Assembly: GCF_014197015.1 (NCBI RefSeq) | Contig: NZ_JACIET010000001.1 | Span: 806,001 to 870,000, forward strand | From: Niveibacterium umoris | GTDB taxonomy: Bacteria; Pseudomonadota; Gammaproteobacteria; Burkholderiales; Rhodocyclaceae | Direction: 5' to 3' | Length of the DNA: 64,000 nt | Shown here: positions 8,752-17,568 of the stretch, in pieces | Layout of the letters: every line of letters begins with the position of its first letter | Position numbering within the stretch: the stretch's first letter is position 1 | The notes under the pieces: generated by a model | Databases searched by the model: none | What the model saw: only the letters and a program-made list of their open reading frames with translations | What the model was told of the DNA's origin: nothing | Translations under genes and position numbers: made by a program

Positions 8752-9318
8752 TTAGCGAACCGGCTGTGTGACCTGGGCGCCGGATTCTTCACCGACGAGG
8801 CGTCGCGCACCATTGAACCGCGTACGCCAGTAGCTGTCGGTCATGTCCTCGACACGTACCTTGCCGCCGGCAGAGGGTGAATGCAGAAACTGGTTGTCCC
8901 CCATGTAGATGCCGACGTGGGAGAAAGTGTGTCGCATTGTCTTGAAGAAGACGAGATCGCCGGGCTTGAGTTCGGCCGGGTCGATACGTTCGCCCATGTT
9001 GGACATTTCGCGTGCCGTCCGCGGCAGGTTCAGGCCCAGTGCATCCATGAACACACGTCGGACAAGCCCGCTGCAATCAAAGCCCGTGTCCGCATTGGTG
9101 CCGCCGAAGCGGTAACGGATGCCCAGATACTGCAGGCCCGAGTTCATGAGGTCGCCGGCACCACGCGACGCTCGGTCGAAGATCGACTCGCGCGGCGAAG
9201 CCTGAACGGCGGGCGAACTCGGACCGCCTGCAGGAATGTGCTCGGGAGGCTCTGCTGCTACTGCCGATCCAAGCAATGCGGACAGGAATAGCGCGCAAAG
9301 TGTTGTTTTTATGACCAT
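8752..9318 (-). CDS. secreted NlpC/P60 (C40) peptidoglycan hydrolase
   Basis: 188 residues. A signal peptide covers about 1-22 (hydrophobic LCALFLSALLGSA, then VAA-EPP). The NlpC/P60 catalytic triad is visible: C82 in DTGFDCSGLV, H134 in SHVGIYMGD and H146 in FLHSPS. These enzymes cut D-Glu-diaminopimelate bonds in peptidoglycan stem peptides in the periplasm. The short Pro-rich linker after the signal contains no SH3 or LysM domain. Expressed leftward and divergent from the 9477 gene, so its promoter lies in 9319-9476. Confidence 0.9.
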   Translation of the reverse strand: MVIKTTLCALFLSALLGSAVAAEPPEHIPAGGPSSPAVQASPRESIFDRASRGAGDLMNSGLQYLGIRYRFGGTNADTGFDCSGLVRRVFMDALGLNLPRTAREMSNMGERIDPAELKPGDLVFFKTMRHTFSHVGIYMGDNQFLHSPSAGGKVRVEDMTDSYWRTRFNGARRLVGEESGAQVTQPVR

Positions 9319-9476
9319 CGCGCGACTATAGCGCGGCAGATCTTCACGGTAAACCCTTGATTTTTCTCTAGACGGTGTCTTGAGTGGCTGTTAGCCGCGT
9401 AACACGCCGATTTGGTCAAGGATGCCGAGTGAATGACGCATAAAATGTATCCACTTGTTTCTCTGCCCGGCGACTC

Positions 9477-10037
9477 ATGAAGGCCATCATTTTTCTCTTG
9501 TTATCTGGCGCTACCGCATTGGGTGTGTGGCTGGTTCAACGCAGTGTTGCCGCCATTCGCGAGGCAAGGGACGGTGCGCATGCGCGTGAGCAGGAACTGT
9601 TGCTACAAGCGGGTTCAAGCGGCGCGGGATACGTTTTGCCGGCCCCCGATGGAATGAGACGGTCGTCGCTTGACGCATTTGCTGAATTGCTCTTGCACGA
9701 GGAAAGGGCTGTTCATGGACTGCTGAAGACCGCAGTGCCCGAGTACGAGATTCTGGTGAATGTGGACAGCCGTAAGCTGCTCGGTCAAGACGCTTCGTTA
9801 ACGCCGCATTTGCTTGATTTTGTTGTGTGCAGCAAGGATTTCCGCCCGCTTGCGGTGATAGCGCTGGATTGGCCGCATGATCCGAATGCGGCGATCCGAT
9901 CAAGGACGTTGACCGATCTTGCCAACCGTGGCCTCAAGATCGCCCACTGGCGGGTTGAGCAACTGCCTGAGCGTGTGGCCGTTCGCGGCTGGTTGCTGGA
10001 TCGTCTGGTGCCAGGGGAACGTCGCTTCGCCGCCTAG
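9477..10037 (+). CDS. membrane-anchored DUF2726-like protein
   Basis: 186 residues with one N-terminal membrane segment (about 3-20). The rest is soluble, with LLHEERAVHGLLKTAVPEYEI, then HLLDFVVCSKDFRPLAVIALD and a C-terminal part, NRGLKIAHWRVEQLP. This layout is the DUF2726 pattern (LL...E..f...L...y.v...v.l..ll, then DFvlc....pl.vvelD), a family related to restriction-like nuclease folds. Function unknown. The stop TAG shares the palindrome CTAG with the stop of the convergent DUF4212 gene. Confidence 0.55.
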   Translation: MKAIIFLLLSGATALGVWLVQRSVAAIREARDGAHAREQELLLQAGSSGAGYVLPAPDGMRRSSLDAFAELLLHEERAVHGLLKTAVPEYEILVNVDSRKLLGQDASLTPHLLDFVVCSKDFRPLAVIALDWPHDPNAAIRSRTLTDLANRGLKIAHWRVEQLPERVAVRGWLLDRLVPGERRFAA

Positions 10038-10309
10038 TCTCGCGTTGTGTCCCGGTACTTGCTGTCGAGCTTGTTCATTGCCCACGTGTGGATACCTACT
10101 ATCGCGAGATAGATCAGCAGCGCGCCCTGTGCAGCGAAGTAGAAACCCAGTGGAAAGCCGAATAACGACCATTGATTGAGTTGTTCAGGCATGAAACTGG
10201 TGACAACGGTCACGAGAAACCACACGGCAAGCAGCGTCAGGGTAAGCGCCAACGTCTTGCGCCAATGGCGCCGCGCAGCGGCTGATTCTCCGCGCGGCGC
10301 ATCGGTCAC
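10034..10309 (-). CDS. DUF4212 small membrane protein (symporter small-subunit family)
   Basis: 91 residues with two membrane segments (about 20-40 and 50-70). The sequence RRHWRKTLALTLTLLAVWF, then FGFPLGFYFAAQGALLIYLAI, is typical of DUF4212, the small subunit normally encoded just before a sodium:solute symporter (ActP-like). No large subunit lies in this window. The gene instead follows phoH, with its GTG start overlapping the phoH stop (GTGA), so the two are co-translated. Possible roles are a partner of a symporter encoded elsewhere or a free-standing membrane protein. Confidence 0.85.
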   Translation of the reverse strand: MTDAPRGESAAARRHWRKTLALTLTLLAVWFLVTVVTSFMPEQLNQWSLFGFPLGFYFAAQGALLIYLAIVGIHTWAMNKLDSKYRDTTRD

Positions 10310-11733
10310 AGAACTTCCCCTGCCCAGTCTGCAAGCCTTGAGCGCTCACCACGCTGTAGCGTGATGTGACCGCTGTGCTTCCACCCCTTGAAGCGATCCA
10401 CCACATAGGTCAGACCGGAACTGCCTTCGGTCAGATATGGGGTGTCAATCTGTGCGATGTTGCCCAGGCAGACAACTTTGGTTCCTGGACCGGCACGGGT
10501 GATAAGGGTCTTCATCTGTTTGGGCGTAAGGTTCTGCGCTTCATCGATGATCAGGAACTTGTTGATGAAGGTGCGCCCACGCATGAAATTCAGACTTTTG
10601 ATCTTGATGCGGGTCCTGATCAGGTCGCGCGTTGCAGCGCGGCCCCACTCGCCACCGTAATGTCCGCCTTCCTCGGCGTTCCCGTTGAGGACATCCAGGT
10701 TGTCTTCCAGGGCACCCATCCAGGGGGCCATCTTTTCCTCTTCGGTCCCCGGGAGGAACCCGATGTCTTCACCGACCGGAACGGTGATCCGGGTCATGAT
10801 GATTTCGCTGTAGCGCTTTGTCTCAAGAACCTGGGTCAGACTCGCCGCAAGGGTGAGCAAGGTTTTGCCGGTGCCTGCCTGGCCAAGGAGAGACACGAAG
10901 TCGACCTCAGGATTCATTAGCAGGTTCAAGGCGAAGTTCTGTTCCCGATTCCGTGCGGTAATGCCCCACACATTGTTCTTCTGATGGGAGAAGTCGATCA
11001 ATGTCTCAAGTACGACCGTCGGCCCCGTTTTTTCGCGGACAAGCGCATACAGAGGACGCTCGCCTTCCTGGTAAACGAACTCGTTGACCACCATCTCGGC
11101 ACAAAGCGGGCCTCTGAGACGGTAAAAGGTTCGGCCGTTCTCCTTCCAGGACTCCATCCCCTTGCCATGCGCGTCCCAGAAATCGGCCGGCAATTCGCGG
11201 ACGCCTGTGTAAAGCAGATCGGTGTCTTCGAGAACCTTGTCGTTGAAGTAGTCCTGCGCTTCCAGGCCCATCGCACGCGCTTTGATGCGCATGTTGATGT
11301 CCTTTGACACCAGGATCACCGGCCGCTTGGATTGCTTCGTGGCAAGGTGGTGAACGACAGCCAGGATCTGATTGTCCGCCTTGGCTGTCGGCACATTGAC
11401 CGGCAGCGTGAGCGGGATGGCCTCTGTCTGCAGGAACAGGCGACCAGTTGCCAGTTCGCGTGACGGTTCGGTCAACGGGATTCCGGTGTCGATGGCTTCG
11501 GGCAGGGATGAAACGATCTCGTCCATCATCCGGCTCGCCTGCCGCGCGTTTCGAGCGACTTCGGACATGCCCTTCTTGTGGCTGTCGAGTTCTTCCAGGG
11601 TCTGGATCGGAATATAGATGTCGTGCTCTTCGAAGCGGTACAGGCAATTCGGATCGTGCATCAGCACGTTCGTATCAAGTACGAACAGCTTGGTCTTGGC
11701 GGCAGTGCTTGCATGCTGGCGTTTTGCGTTCAT
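10306..11733 (-). CDS. PhoH-family PIN-ATPase
   Basis: 475 residues. An N-terminal PIN nuclease domain begins with KLFVLDTNVLMHDP (metal-binding D20) and continues with LEELDSHKKG and VILVSKDINMRIKA. A PhoH ATPase domain follows, with Walker A GQAGTGKT at 284-291 and Walker B FLIIDEAQN. This PIN-PhoH type (PhoH2, YlaK-like) is an RNA helicase/nuclease in characterised members. It is the middle gene of a leftward run: bcp lies 29 bases upstream and the DUF4212 gene overlaps its stop. Confidence 0.93.
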   Translation of the reverse strand: MNAKRQHASTAAKTKLFVLDTNVLMHDPNCLYRFEEHDIYIPIQTLEELDSHKKGMSEVARNARQASRMMDEIVSSLPEAIDTGIPLTEPSRELATGRLFLQTEAIPLTLPVNVPTAKADNQILAVVHHLATKQSKRPVILVSKDINMRIKARAMGLEAQDYFNDKVLEDTDLLYTGVRELPADFWDAHGKGMESWKENGRTFYRLRGPLCAEMVVNEFVYQEGERPLYALVREKTGPTVVLETLIDFSHQKNNVWGITARNREQNFALNLLMNPEVDFVSLLGQAGTGKTLLTLAASLTQVLETKRYSEIIMTRITVPVGEDIGFLPGTEEEKMAPWMGALEDNLDVLNGNAEEGGHYGGEWGRAATRDLIRTRIKIKSLNFMRGRTFINKFLIIDEAQNLTPKQMKTLITRAGPGTKVVCLGNIAQIDTPYLTEGSSGLTYVVDRFKGWKHSGHITLQRGERSRLADWAGEVL

Positions 11734-11762
11734 GAGCTAGAGCTTCCGCTTGAGGTCGTAGG

Positions 11763-12218
11763 TCAGAGCGTTGCGACGAATTCGAGCACTTCCCGGGCAT
11801 GACCCGGAACCTTTACACCGCGCCATTCGCGGCTGATCTCTCCTTTCTCATTGATGACAAACGTGCTGCGTTCAATTCCGCGTACCTGTTTTCCGTACAT
11901 GTTCTTGAGCTTCATGACACCGTAGGCGGCGCACATCAGCTCTTCGGGGTCGGAGATGAGTTCAAAGGGAAACTCCATCTTCGCCTTGAAGTTTTCGTGA
12001 GACTTCACGCTGTCGCGGGACACGCCAAGGATATCCGCGCCAAGGCGCACGAATTCGGCATGCAGTTCCTTGAACTGGAGGCCTTCTTGGGTGCAGCCGG
12101 GAGTGTTGTCTTTCGGGTAGAAGTAGATGACCAGTTTGCGCCCCGCGAAGTCGCTGAGGGCTATGGTCTTTCCGCCAGTGGCGGGGAGAGAAAATTCAGG
12201 TGCCGCGGATCCGGCCAT
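11763..12218 (-). CDS. bcp: thioredoxin-dependent peroxiredoxin Bcp/PrxQ
   Basis: 151 residues, full length for the family. The peroxidatic cysteine is C42 in YPKDNTPGCTQE. The usual PrxQ resolving cysteine, five residues later, is replaced by leucine (CTQEGLQF), so this is an atypical or 1-Cys form; the only other cysteine is in EELMCAAYG. It reduces hydroperoxides in the cytoplasm. First gene of the leftward run with phoH. Confidence 0.93.
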   Translation of the reverse strand: MAGSAAPEFSLPATGGKTIALSDFAGRKLVIYFYPKDNTPGCTQEGLQFKELHAEFVRLGADILGVSRDSVKSHENFKAKMEFPFELISDPEELMCAAYGVMKLKNMYGKQVRGIERSTFVINEKGEISREWRGVKVPGHAREVLEFVATL

Positions 12219-12296
12219 CGCTGTCTCCGGAGATTGATCCGGCTCCAGAGTATCCGAGGGCCCATACCACTCGCAAATCGGTAATTCCGTGCGCCG

Positions 12297-12677
12297 CTAA
12301 ACCACTGATTCCACGATCAATGCTGCGATGACGCTTCGCCCCTCGGCGGCCAGAATGTTGTAGGTGCGGCACGCCGCGGCGGTATCCATGATCTCGAATC
12401 CGCGCTGCGCTTCGATCAACGGCCTGAGCAGAGAGGGGGAGGGGAAGCGCTGGCGTCTGCCGGTTCCGATCAGCGTTATGCCTGCCTCGAGAAGGGCCAG
12501 TGCTGCAAAGTCATCGGCTGTGAGTGCCTCCATGCTTGGCTTCCCCCAAGCTGGATCCAGGAGTTTGGGGCCCACCAGCAGAGAGCCCTCATGGCGCTCG
12601 CCATTGATCTTGAGGAAGCCATCCCCATGCCCTGTGATGACGTTGATGCCTGCGGCGAGGTCGAGGTTGAGTTTCAT
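12297..12677 (-). CDS. Mth938/DUF498 domain protein
   Basis: 126 residues from ATG 12677 (a GTG at 12689 would add four). The motifs HGDGFLKINGERHEGSLLVG, ALTADDFA, LIGTGRRQRFPSP and EIMDTAAACRTYNIL are those of the Mth938-like family, which includes mitochondrial NDUFAF3. The bacterial function is not established; a role near complex I or protein export has been proposed for relatives. Divergent from alaA, with about 110 bases between the starts. Confidence 0.85.
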   Translation of the reverse strand: MKLNLDLAAGINVITGHGDGFLKINGERHEGSLLVGPKLLDPAWGKPSMEALTADDFAALALLEAGITLIGTGRRQRFPSPSLLRPLIEAQRGFEIMDTAAACRTYNILAAEGRSVIAALIVESVV

Positions 12678-12786
12678 CGTTTGCTGCACCGCGATTGCGG
12701 CAGTGGTGTGCCTTGGCTACGATTATAACCTTTTGATTTCGCGGGGCTCGGGGCTGGACCTGACGCACGCACACTTGGAGAAGATC

Positions 12787-14082
12787 ATGACTGCGGGAAA
12801 TCTGGTGCGAATAATGGGCGAATCCGGACACGAGCAAGTGGCCGCCGCCCGTGCCGCGCGCCCGCTGCATATGTCAGCCAAGTTGGCGAATGTCTGTTAC
12901 GAGATTCGCGGCCCGGCGCTGGCGCGGGCGAAGCAGATGGAGGAGGAGGGGCAGAAGATCATCAAGCTGAACATCGGCAATCTTGCGACGTTCGGTTTGC
13001 TTCCGCCTGATGAGATTGTTCAGGACATGATCCGGAACCTTCCGGACGCGGCCGGATATACCGACTCGAAGGGCCTGTTTGCACCTCGCAAGGCGATCGT
13101 CCACTACACGCAGGAAAAGGGAATTCCCGGTGTTTCGATCGACGATGTGTACATCGGGAACGGCGCCTCCGAGCTGATCGTGATGAGCATGCAGGCGCTG
13201 CTCAATACCGGCGACGAGATCCTGCTGCCGGCCCCGGACTATCCTCTCTACACCGCTGCGGTAAGCCTTTCAGGGGGTACGCCACGTCACTACATCTGCG
13301 ACGAACAGAGCGGCTGGCTGCCGGATCTCGAAGACATCCGCCGGAAAATCACGCCGAATACCAAGGGCATCGTCGTCATCAATCCGAACAATCCAACGGG
13401 CGCGTTGTATCCGGTCGAGCTTCTGCGCGAGATTGTGGAAATCGCGCGCCAGAATGGGCTCATCGTGTTTGCCGACGAGATCTATGACAAAACCTTGTAC
13501 GACGGCGAAACGCATACCAGCATCGCGTCGCTGGCCGAGGATGTGCTGTTCGTCACCTTCAATGGTCTCTCCAAGAACTACCGTTCGTGTGGTTATCGCG
13601 CGGGTTGGATGGTGATCTCGGGCGACAAGCGGCGCGCTCAGGGTTACATCGAAGGCCTCAACATCCTCGCGACCATGCGGCTGTGTTCGAACACGCCTGG
13701 GCAACTCGCGATCCAGACCGCACTCGGCGGATATCAAAGCATCAAGGATCTGGTGGCGCCTGGCGGGCGACTCGCACGTCAGCGCGACCTCGCAGTTGAC
13801 CTCCTCAACCAGATTCCCGGCGTCTCGTGTGTGAAGCCCAAAGCCGCGCTTTATTGCTTCCCCCGGCTTGATCCGAAGATCTATCCGATCTCTGATGACC
13901 AGTTGTTCATCCTCGAAATGCTTGAGGAAACGCGAGTCCTGGTGGTGCAAGGCACCGGGTTCAACTGGCCCACGCCCGATCATTTCCGCGTGGTATTCCT
14001 GCCACACGAAGACGATCTGCGCGAGGCGATCGGGCGGATTGCACGCTTCCTCGATCAATATCGCCGGCGGCATACGGCCTGA
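12787..14082 (+). CDS. alaA: alanine aminotransferase AlaA-like (PLP, class I)
   Basis: 431 residues. It follows E. coli AlaA closely along its whole length: KLANVCYEIRGPALARAKQ, KIIKLNIGN, YTDSKGLFAPRKAI, PAPDYPLYTAAVSLS, NPNNPTGALY and ALGGYQSI. The PLP lysine is in FNGLSKNYRSCGYRAGW. It transfers the amino group from glutamate to pyruvate. Start ATG 12787 has GGAGAAG five bases before it; upstream in-frame codons run through non-coding sequence and the opposite gene. It sits upstream of hom and thrC in the same direction, but a 382-base gap separates them. Confidence 0.9.
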   Translation: MTAGNLVRIMGESGHEQVAAARAARPLHMSAKLANVCYEIRGPALARAKQMEEEGQKIIKLNIGNLATFGLLPPDEIVQDMIRNLPDAAGYTDSKGLFAPRKAIVHYTQEKGIPGVSIDDVYIGNGASELIVMSMQALLNTGDEILLPAPDYPLYTAAVSLSGGTPRHYICDEQSGWLPDLEDIRRKITPNTKGIVVINPNNPTGALYPVELLREIVEIARQNGLIVFADEIYDKTLYDGETHTSIASLAEDVLFVTFNGLSKNYRSCGYRAGWMVISGDKRRAQGYIEGLNILATMRLCSNTPGQLAIQTALGGYQSIKDLVAPGGRLARQRDLAVDLLNQIPGVSCVKPKAALYCFPRLDPKIYPISDDQLFILEMLEETRVLVVQGTGFNWPTPDHFRVVFLPHEDDLREAIGRIARFLDQYRRRHTA

Positions 14083-14464
14083 ACACGCTAAACTTGTGCG
14101 TCGGTGTCGCCGCTTGCGACATGTGACGGCGCGGAAACTGCGGCGCGCCAGACGCGTCCGATGTGGGTGACCAACGATCGCAGCTGCGGCATTTCGTGGT
14201 GTGTTGCAGCTGGATCGGGTGGCTTCTTCGGGCGCAGATGAAGGCGAGGTTTTGCCTCTGCAGATACTTAACTTTGATGGCGCGTGACCGACGAGTCATC
14301 GATTTCGTGGGGGAGCCGCACCCGGGTTCCCCCCCGAATTGCAAGATGCTTCGGAGCAGCCCTGACCCGGCCGGCTGAGCCCGAAGCGGTGTTGAAAGCG
14401 TGCGCCCTTTGTCGTACCTACACGATTTCCTTATTCCCTCTCTCCATTTCAAGAAACACCTGTC
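14083..14464. other. intergenic stretch between alaA and hom
   Basis: 382 bases with no gene I can support. A G-run/C-run pair (GGGGGA and TCCCCC, about 14311-14335) could form a weak hairpin. The last 60 bases are less GC-rich and probably hold the hom promoter and leader. I see no threonine or isoleucine attenuator peptide. Confidence 0.5.
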
Positions 14465-15778
14465 ATGAAACCGATCAACGTTGGCCTGCTGGGCATTGGG
14501 ACTGTTGGAGGCGGCACATTTACCGTGCTGTCCCGCAATCAGGAAGAAATCACGCGTCGTGCGGGGCGTCCGATTCGAATTGCGACAGTCGCTGATCGGA
14601 ACACCGAACTCGCAAACAAGATCGTGGATGGCAAGGCAAAGGTCACCGCGGATGCGTTCGAGGTGGTTCGCGATCCCGAGATCGATATCGTCGTCGAACT
14701 GATTGGCGGTTACGGCATTGCACGCGAACTCGTGCTCGAAGCCATCGCGAATGGCAAGCATGTTGTCACGGCCAACAAGGCGCTGCTCGCGCTGCATGGC
14801 AACGAGATCTTTGCCGCAGCCCAGAAGAAGGGCGTGATGGTCGCATTCGAGGCCGCCGTGGCCGGCGGCATTCCGATCATCAAGGCGCTGCGCGAGGGGC
14901 TGACCGCCAACCGCATCGAATGGATCGCCGGCATCATCAACGGCACCACCAACTACATCCTCAGCGAGATGCGCGACAAGGGTTTGTCGTTCGATACGGC
15001 GCTCAAGGCGGCGCAGGCGCTGGGATATGCGGAAGCCGATCCGACATTTGATATCGAAGGTGTCGACGCCGCGCACAAACTCACGATCATGAGTGCCATT
15101 GCATTCGGCATCCCGATGCAATTCGAGAAGGCCCATGTGGAAGGTATCTCGCAACTCACGCGTGAGGACATTGCCTACGCGGAGGAACTTGGCTACCGCA
15201 TCAAGCTGCTTGGCATTACGCGACACACGGCGCGGGGCGTGGAATTGCGCGTCCACCCGACACTCATTCCTGCTCGCCGTTTGATCGCAAGCGTCGAGGG
15301 CGTGATGAACGCGGTGCTTGTAAAGGGTGACGCTGTTGGCCATACGCTGTACTACGGTCGTGGTGCCGGGGCTGAACCCACGGCCAGCGCTGTTGTGGCC
15401 GACCTTGTGGACGTCACTCGCATGCATACGGCTGATCCGGAGCATCGCGTTCCGCATCTAGCCTTCCAGGCGGACCAACTGGTCGATATCCCCGTGCTGG
15501 CCATCGGTGACGTCGAGACTTCGTTCTATCTGCGCATGCAGGTGTTTGATCGACCGGGCGTGCTGGCAGATGTGGCGCGCATCCTTGCTGACAACGGCAT
15601 TTCGATCGAGGCAATGATCCAGAAAGAGCCGCCGGAAGGCGTCGACAAGGCCAGCATCATCTTGCTGACACACCGCGTTCTTGAGCGCAATGTGCTTGCC
15701 GCGATCGAGCGAATCGAACAGCTCGCGACTGTCGACGGTGCCGTTACAAAGATCCGTCTGGAAGAATTGGGCAACTGA
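14465..15778 (+). CDS. hom: homoserine dehydrogenase
   Basis: 437 residues. The NAD(P)-binding glycine motif GIGTVG is at 10-15, the catalytic-domain signature AGIINGTTNYIL is at about 155-170, and a C-terminal ACT domain (from about 350; FYLRMQVFDRPGVLADVARI) is likely to bind threonine. It reduces aspartate semialdehyde to homoserine. It is monofunctional, with no aspartokinase domain. The thrC start lies one base after its stop, so hom and thrC form one operon. Confidence 0.96.
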   Translation: MKPINVGLLGIGTVGGGTFTVLSRNQEEITRRAGRPIRIATVADRNTELANKIVDGKAKVTADAFEVVRDPEIDIVVELIGGYGIARELVLEAIANGKHVVTANKALLALHGNEIFAAAQKKGVMVAFEAAVAGGIPIIKALREGLTANRIEWIAGIINGTTNYILSEMRDKGLSFDTALKAAQALGYAEADPTFDIEGVDAAHKLTIMSAIAFGIPMQFEKAHVEGISQLTREDIAYAEELGYRIKLLGITRHTARGVELRVHPTLIPARRLIASVEGVMNAVLVKGDAVGHTLYYGRGAGAEPTASAVVADLVDVTRMHTADPEHRVPHLAFQADQLVDIPVLAIGDVETSFYLRMQVFDRPGVLADVARILADNGISIEAMIQKEPPEGVDKASIILLTHRVLERNVLAAIERIEQLATVDGAVTKIRLEELGN

Positions 15779-15779
15779 G

Positions 15780-17216
15780 ATGGCGATGAAATACGTCTCC
15801 ACACGAGGGCAGGCCGAGCCCAAGCAGTTTCTTGACATCCTTCTAGGCGGATTGATGGAGGATGGCGGGCTTGCGATGCCGGAACGCTATCCGAGATTCA
15901 CGCCTGACGAACTTGAGGCACTGCGTTCGAAGTCGTATCCAGATCTGGCGTTCGCCGTGCTTTCGCGATTCGCCGACGACATTCCGACGGAGGACCTCAA
16001 GGCGCTGATCGACCGCACCTACACGGCGGCGGTGTATTGCAACGCGCGCGATGCGTCGAGGGCGAACGAAATCACGCCGCTCACGACACTCGAACCTGAT
16101 CTGCACCTCCTTGAGCTCTCGAACGGTCCGACGCTGGCGTTCAAGGACATGGCGATGCAGCTGCTGGGCAACCTGTTCGAGTACGCGCTGGCGCGTACCG
16201 GTCAGTCGCTCAACATTCTTGGGGCGACCTCCGGTGACACGGGCTCGGCCGCGGAGTACGCCATGCGCGGCAAGCGCGGCGTGCGCGTCTTCATGCTCTC
16301 GCCGTGGGGCAAGATGAGCCCCTTCCAACGTGCGCAGATGTATTCATTGCAGGACGAAAACATCTACAACATCGCGATCCGTGGCATGTTCGATGATGCT
16401 CAGGACGTAGTGAAGGCGGTTTCAAACGACCTGACCTTCAAGCGCGAGTACGCGATCGGCACGGTGAACTCGATCAACTGGGCGCGTGTCAGTGCCCAGG
16501 TGGTGTATTACTTCAAGGCGTATTTCGCGTGCACGCGGGGTGCCGGCGAGGAAGTGTCGTTTGCAGTTCCCTCGGGCAACTTCGGCAATATCTGTGCTGG
16601 ACACATTGCGCGCCAACTCGGACTGCCAATCCGGAAGCTCGTTCTTGCGACAAACGAGAACGACGTGCTCGACGAGTTCTTCCGGACGGGTGTCTATCGT
16701 CCGCGCGGCACGGCCGAAACTCACGAAACGTCGAGCCCCTCGATGGATATTTCGAAGGCCTCGAATTTCGAACGTTTCATCTTTGACCTTGTGGACCGCG
16801 ACAGCGCCGTCTTGCGCGATCTGTGGGGCGAAGTCGATGCGGGGGGCGCCTTCGATCTGGCGGCGACGCCTTATTTTGCGCGGATCGCGGACTATGGGTT
16901 CGTCTCAGGCAGCAGCACGCATGCCGATCGCTTGAACACCATTCGAGAGACGTCTCAGCGCTATGGCGTTACCGTGGATCCGCACACCGCCGATGCGCTC
17001 AAGGTGGCAGCGGCTTACCGCGAAGCCGGTGTGCCGATGGTCGTGCTGGAAACGGCCTTGCCGGCAAAATTTGAGGAGACCATCGTAGAGGCGCTCGGGC
17101 GCAGTCCAGAGCGACCGGCAGGCTACGAAGGCATCGAGGCGTTGCCGCAACGTGTCGAGGTCATGGATCCCGGTGTCGCAGCGATCAAGCGATTCATCGT
17201 CGCACACGTGTCCTGA
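15780..17216 (+). CDS. thrC: threonine synthase
   Basis: 478 residues, the long type-I form. The N-terminus YVSTRG is typical, and the PLP lysine (about K122) is in NGPTLAFKDMAMQ. The motifs LGATSGDTGSAAEYA and SGNFGNICAGH bind phosphate and cofactor. It makes threonine from phosphohomoserine. ATG 15780 gives MAMKYVSTRG; ATG 15786 is an equally possible start. No homoserine kinase gene is nearby, so thrB must be elsewhere. Confidence 0.96.
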   Translation: MAMKYVSTRGQAEPKQFLDILLGGLMEDGGLAMPERYPRFTPDELEALRSKSYPDLAFAVLSRFADDIPTEDLKALIDRTYTAAVYCNARDASRANEITPLTTLEPDLHLLELSNGPTLAFKDMAMQLLGNLFEYALARTGQSLNILGATSGDTGSAAEYAMRGKRGVRVFMLSPWGKMSPFQRAQMYSLQDENIYNIAIRGMFDDAQDVVKAVSNDLTFKREYAIGTVNSINWARVSAQVVYYFKAYFACTRGAGEEVSFAVPSGNFGNICAGHIARQLGLPIRKLVLATNENDVLDEFFRTGVYRPRGTAETHETSSPSMDISKASNFERFIFDLVDRDSAVLRDLWGEVDAGGAFDLAATPYFARIADYGFVSGSSTHADRLNTIRETSQRYGVTVDPHTADALKVAAAYREAGVPMVVLETALPAKFEETIVEALGRSPERPAGYEGIEALPQRVEVMDPGVAAIKRFIVAHVS

Positions 17217-17240
17217 GTGCAGTTCGTAGCGCACCAACAA

Positions 17241-17270
17241 AAAGGCCGGGATGTCCCGGCCTTTTCATTT
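17241..17270. terminator. bidirectional terminator after thrC
   Basis: AAAGGCCGGG at 17241-17250 pairs with CCCGGCCTTT at 17255-17264 over an ATGT loop. A short T-rich run follows on the + strand, and TTGTTGG follows on the - strand. It can end both hom-thrC and the small leftward gene that stops at 17293. Confidence 0.85.
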
Positions 17271-17292
17271 CCTATTGGTGGCGCGTCAGCCC

Positions 17293-17436
17293 TTAGAGGT
17301 AGATGACTGCCGGGAACACCGTGACCGCCAGGATGTAGATCAGCCACTCGATGTTGTGACGGGCAAGAAATCCGGTGAAATGCAGCACCAGGACAACGAT
17401 GGAGACTATGTAGTACAGCACGAAGAATACGGACAT
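17293..17436 (-). CDS. 47-residue two-helix membrane protein
   Basis: An open frame of 47 codons plus TAA reads MSVFFVLYYIVSIVVLVLHF, then TGFLARHNIEW and LIYILAVTVFPAVIYL. Two strongly hydrophobic segments (about 1-24 and 30-47) flank a short polar turn with RHNIE. AGGA lies nine bases before the ATG. The hydrophobic bias and the well-placed terminator suggest a real small membrane protein; I do not recognise a family. Its antisense frame is not protein-like. Confidence 0.55.
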   Translation of the reverse strand: MSVFFVLYYIVSIVVLVLHFTGFLARHNIEWLIYILAVTVFPAVIYL

Positions 17437-17568
17437 CGAGGTGATTCCTGAACGCGCTCCCGGAGTGCTGAAGCGCCAAGCTCAAATGGGGTAGAAAAAA
17501 GCAATCAGCATATATAGCGTTTCCGGCGCGAGCTCGCAAGCATTCGGGCGTCAGACAATTTCGTTCAT

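Noticed and set aside
13961-15457. 498-residue open frame antisense to hom and the end of alaA
   Set aside because: It covers two well-supported genes on the other strand and shows no motif.
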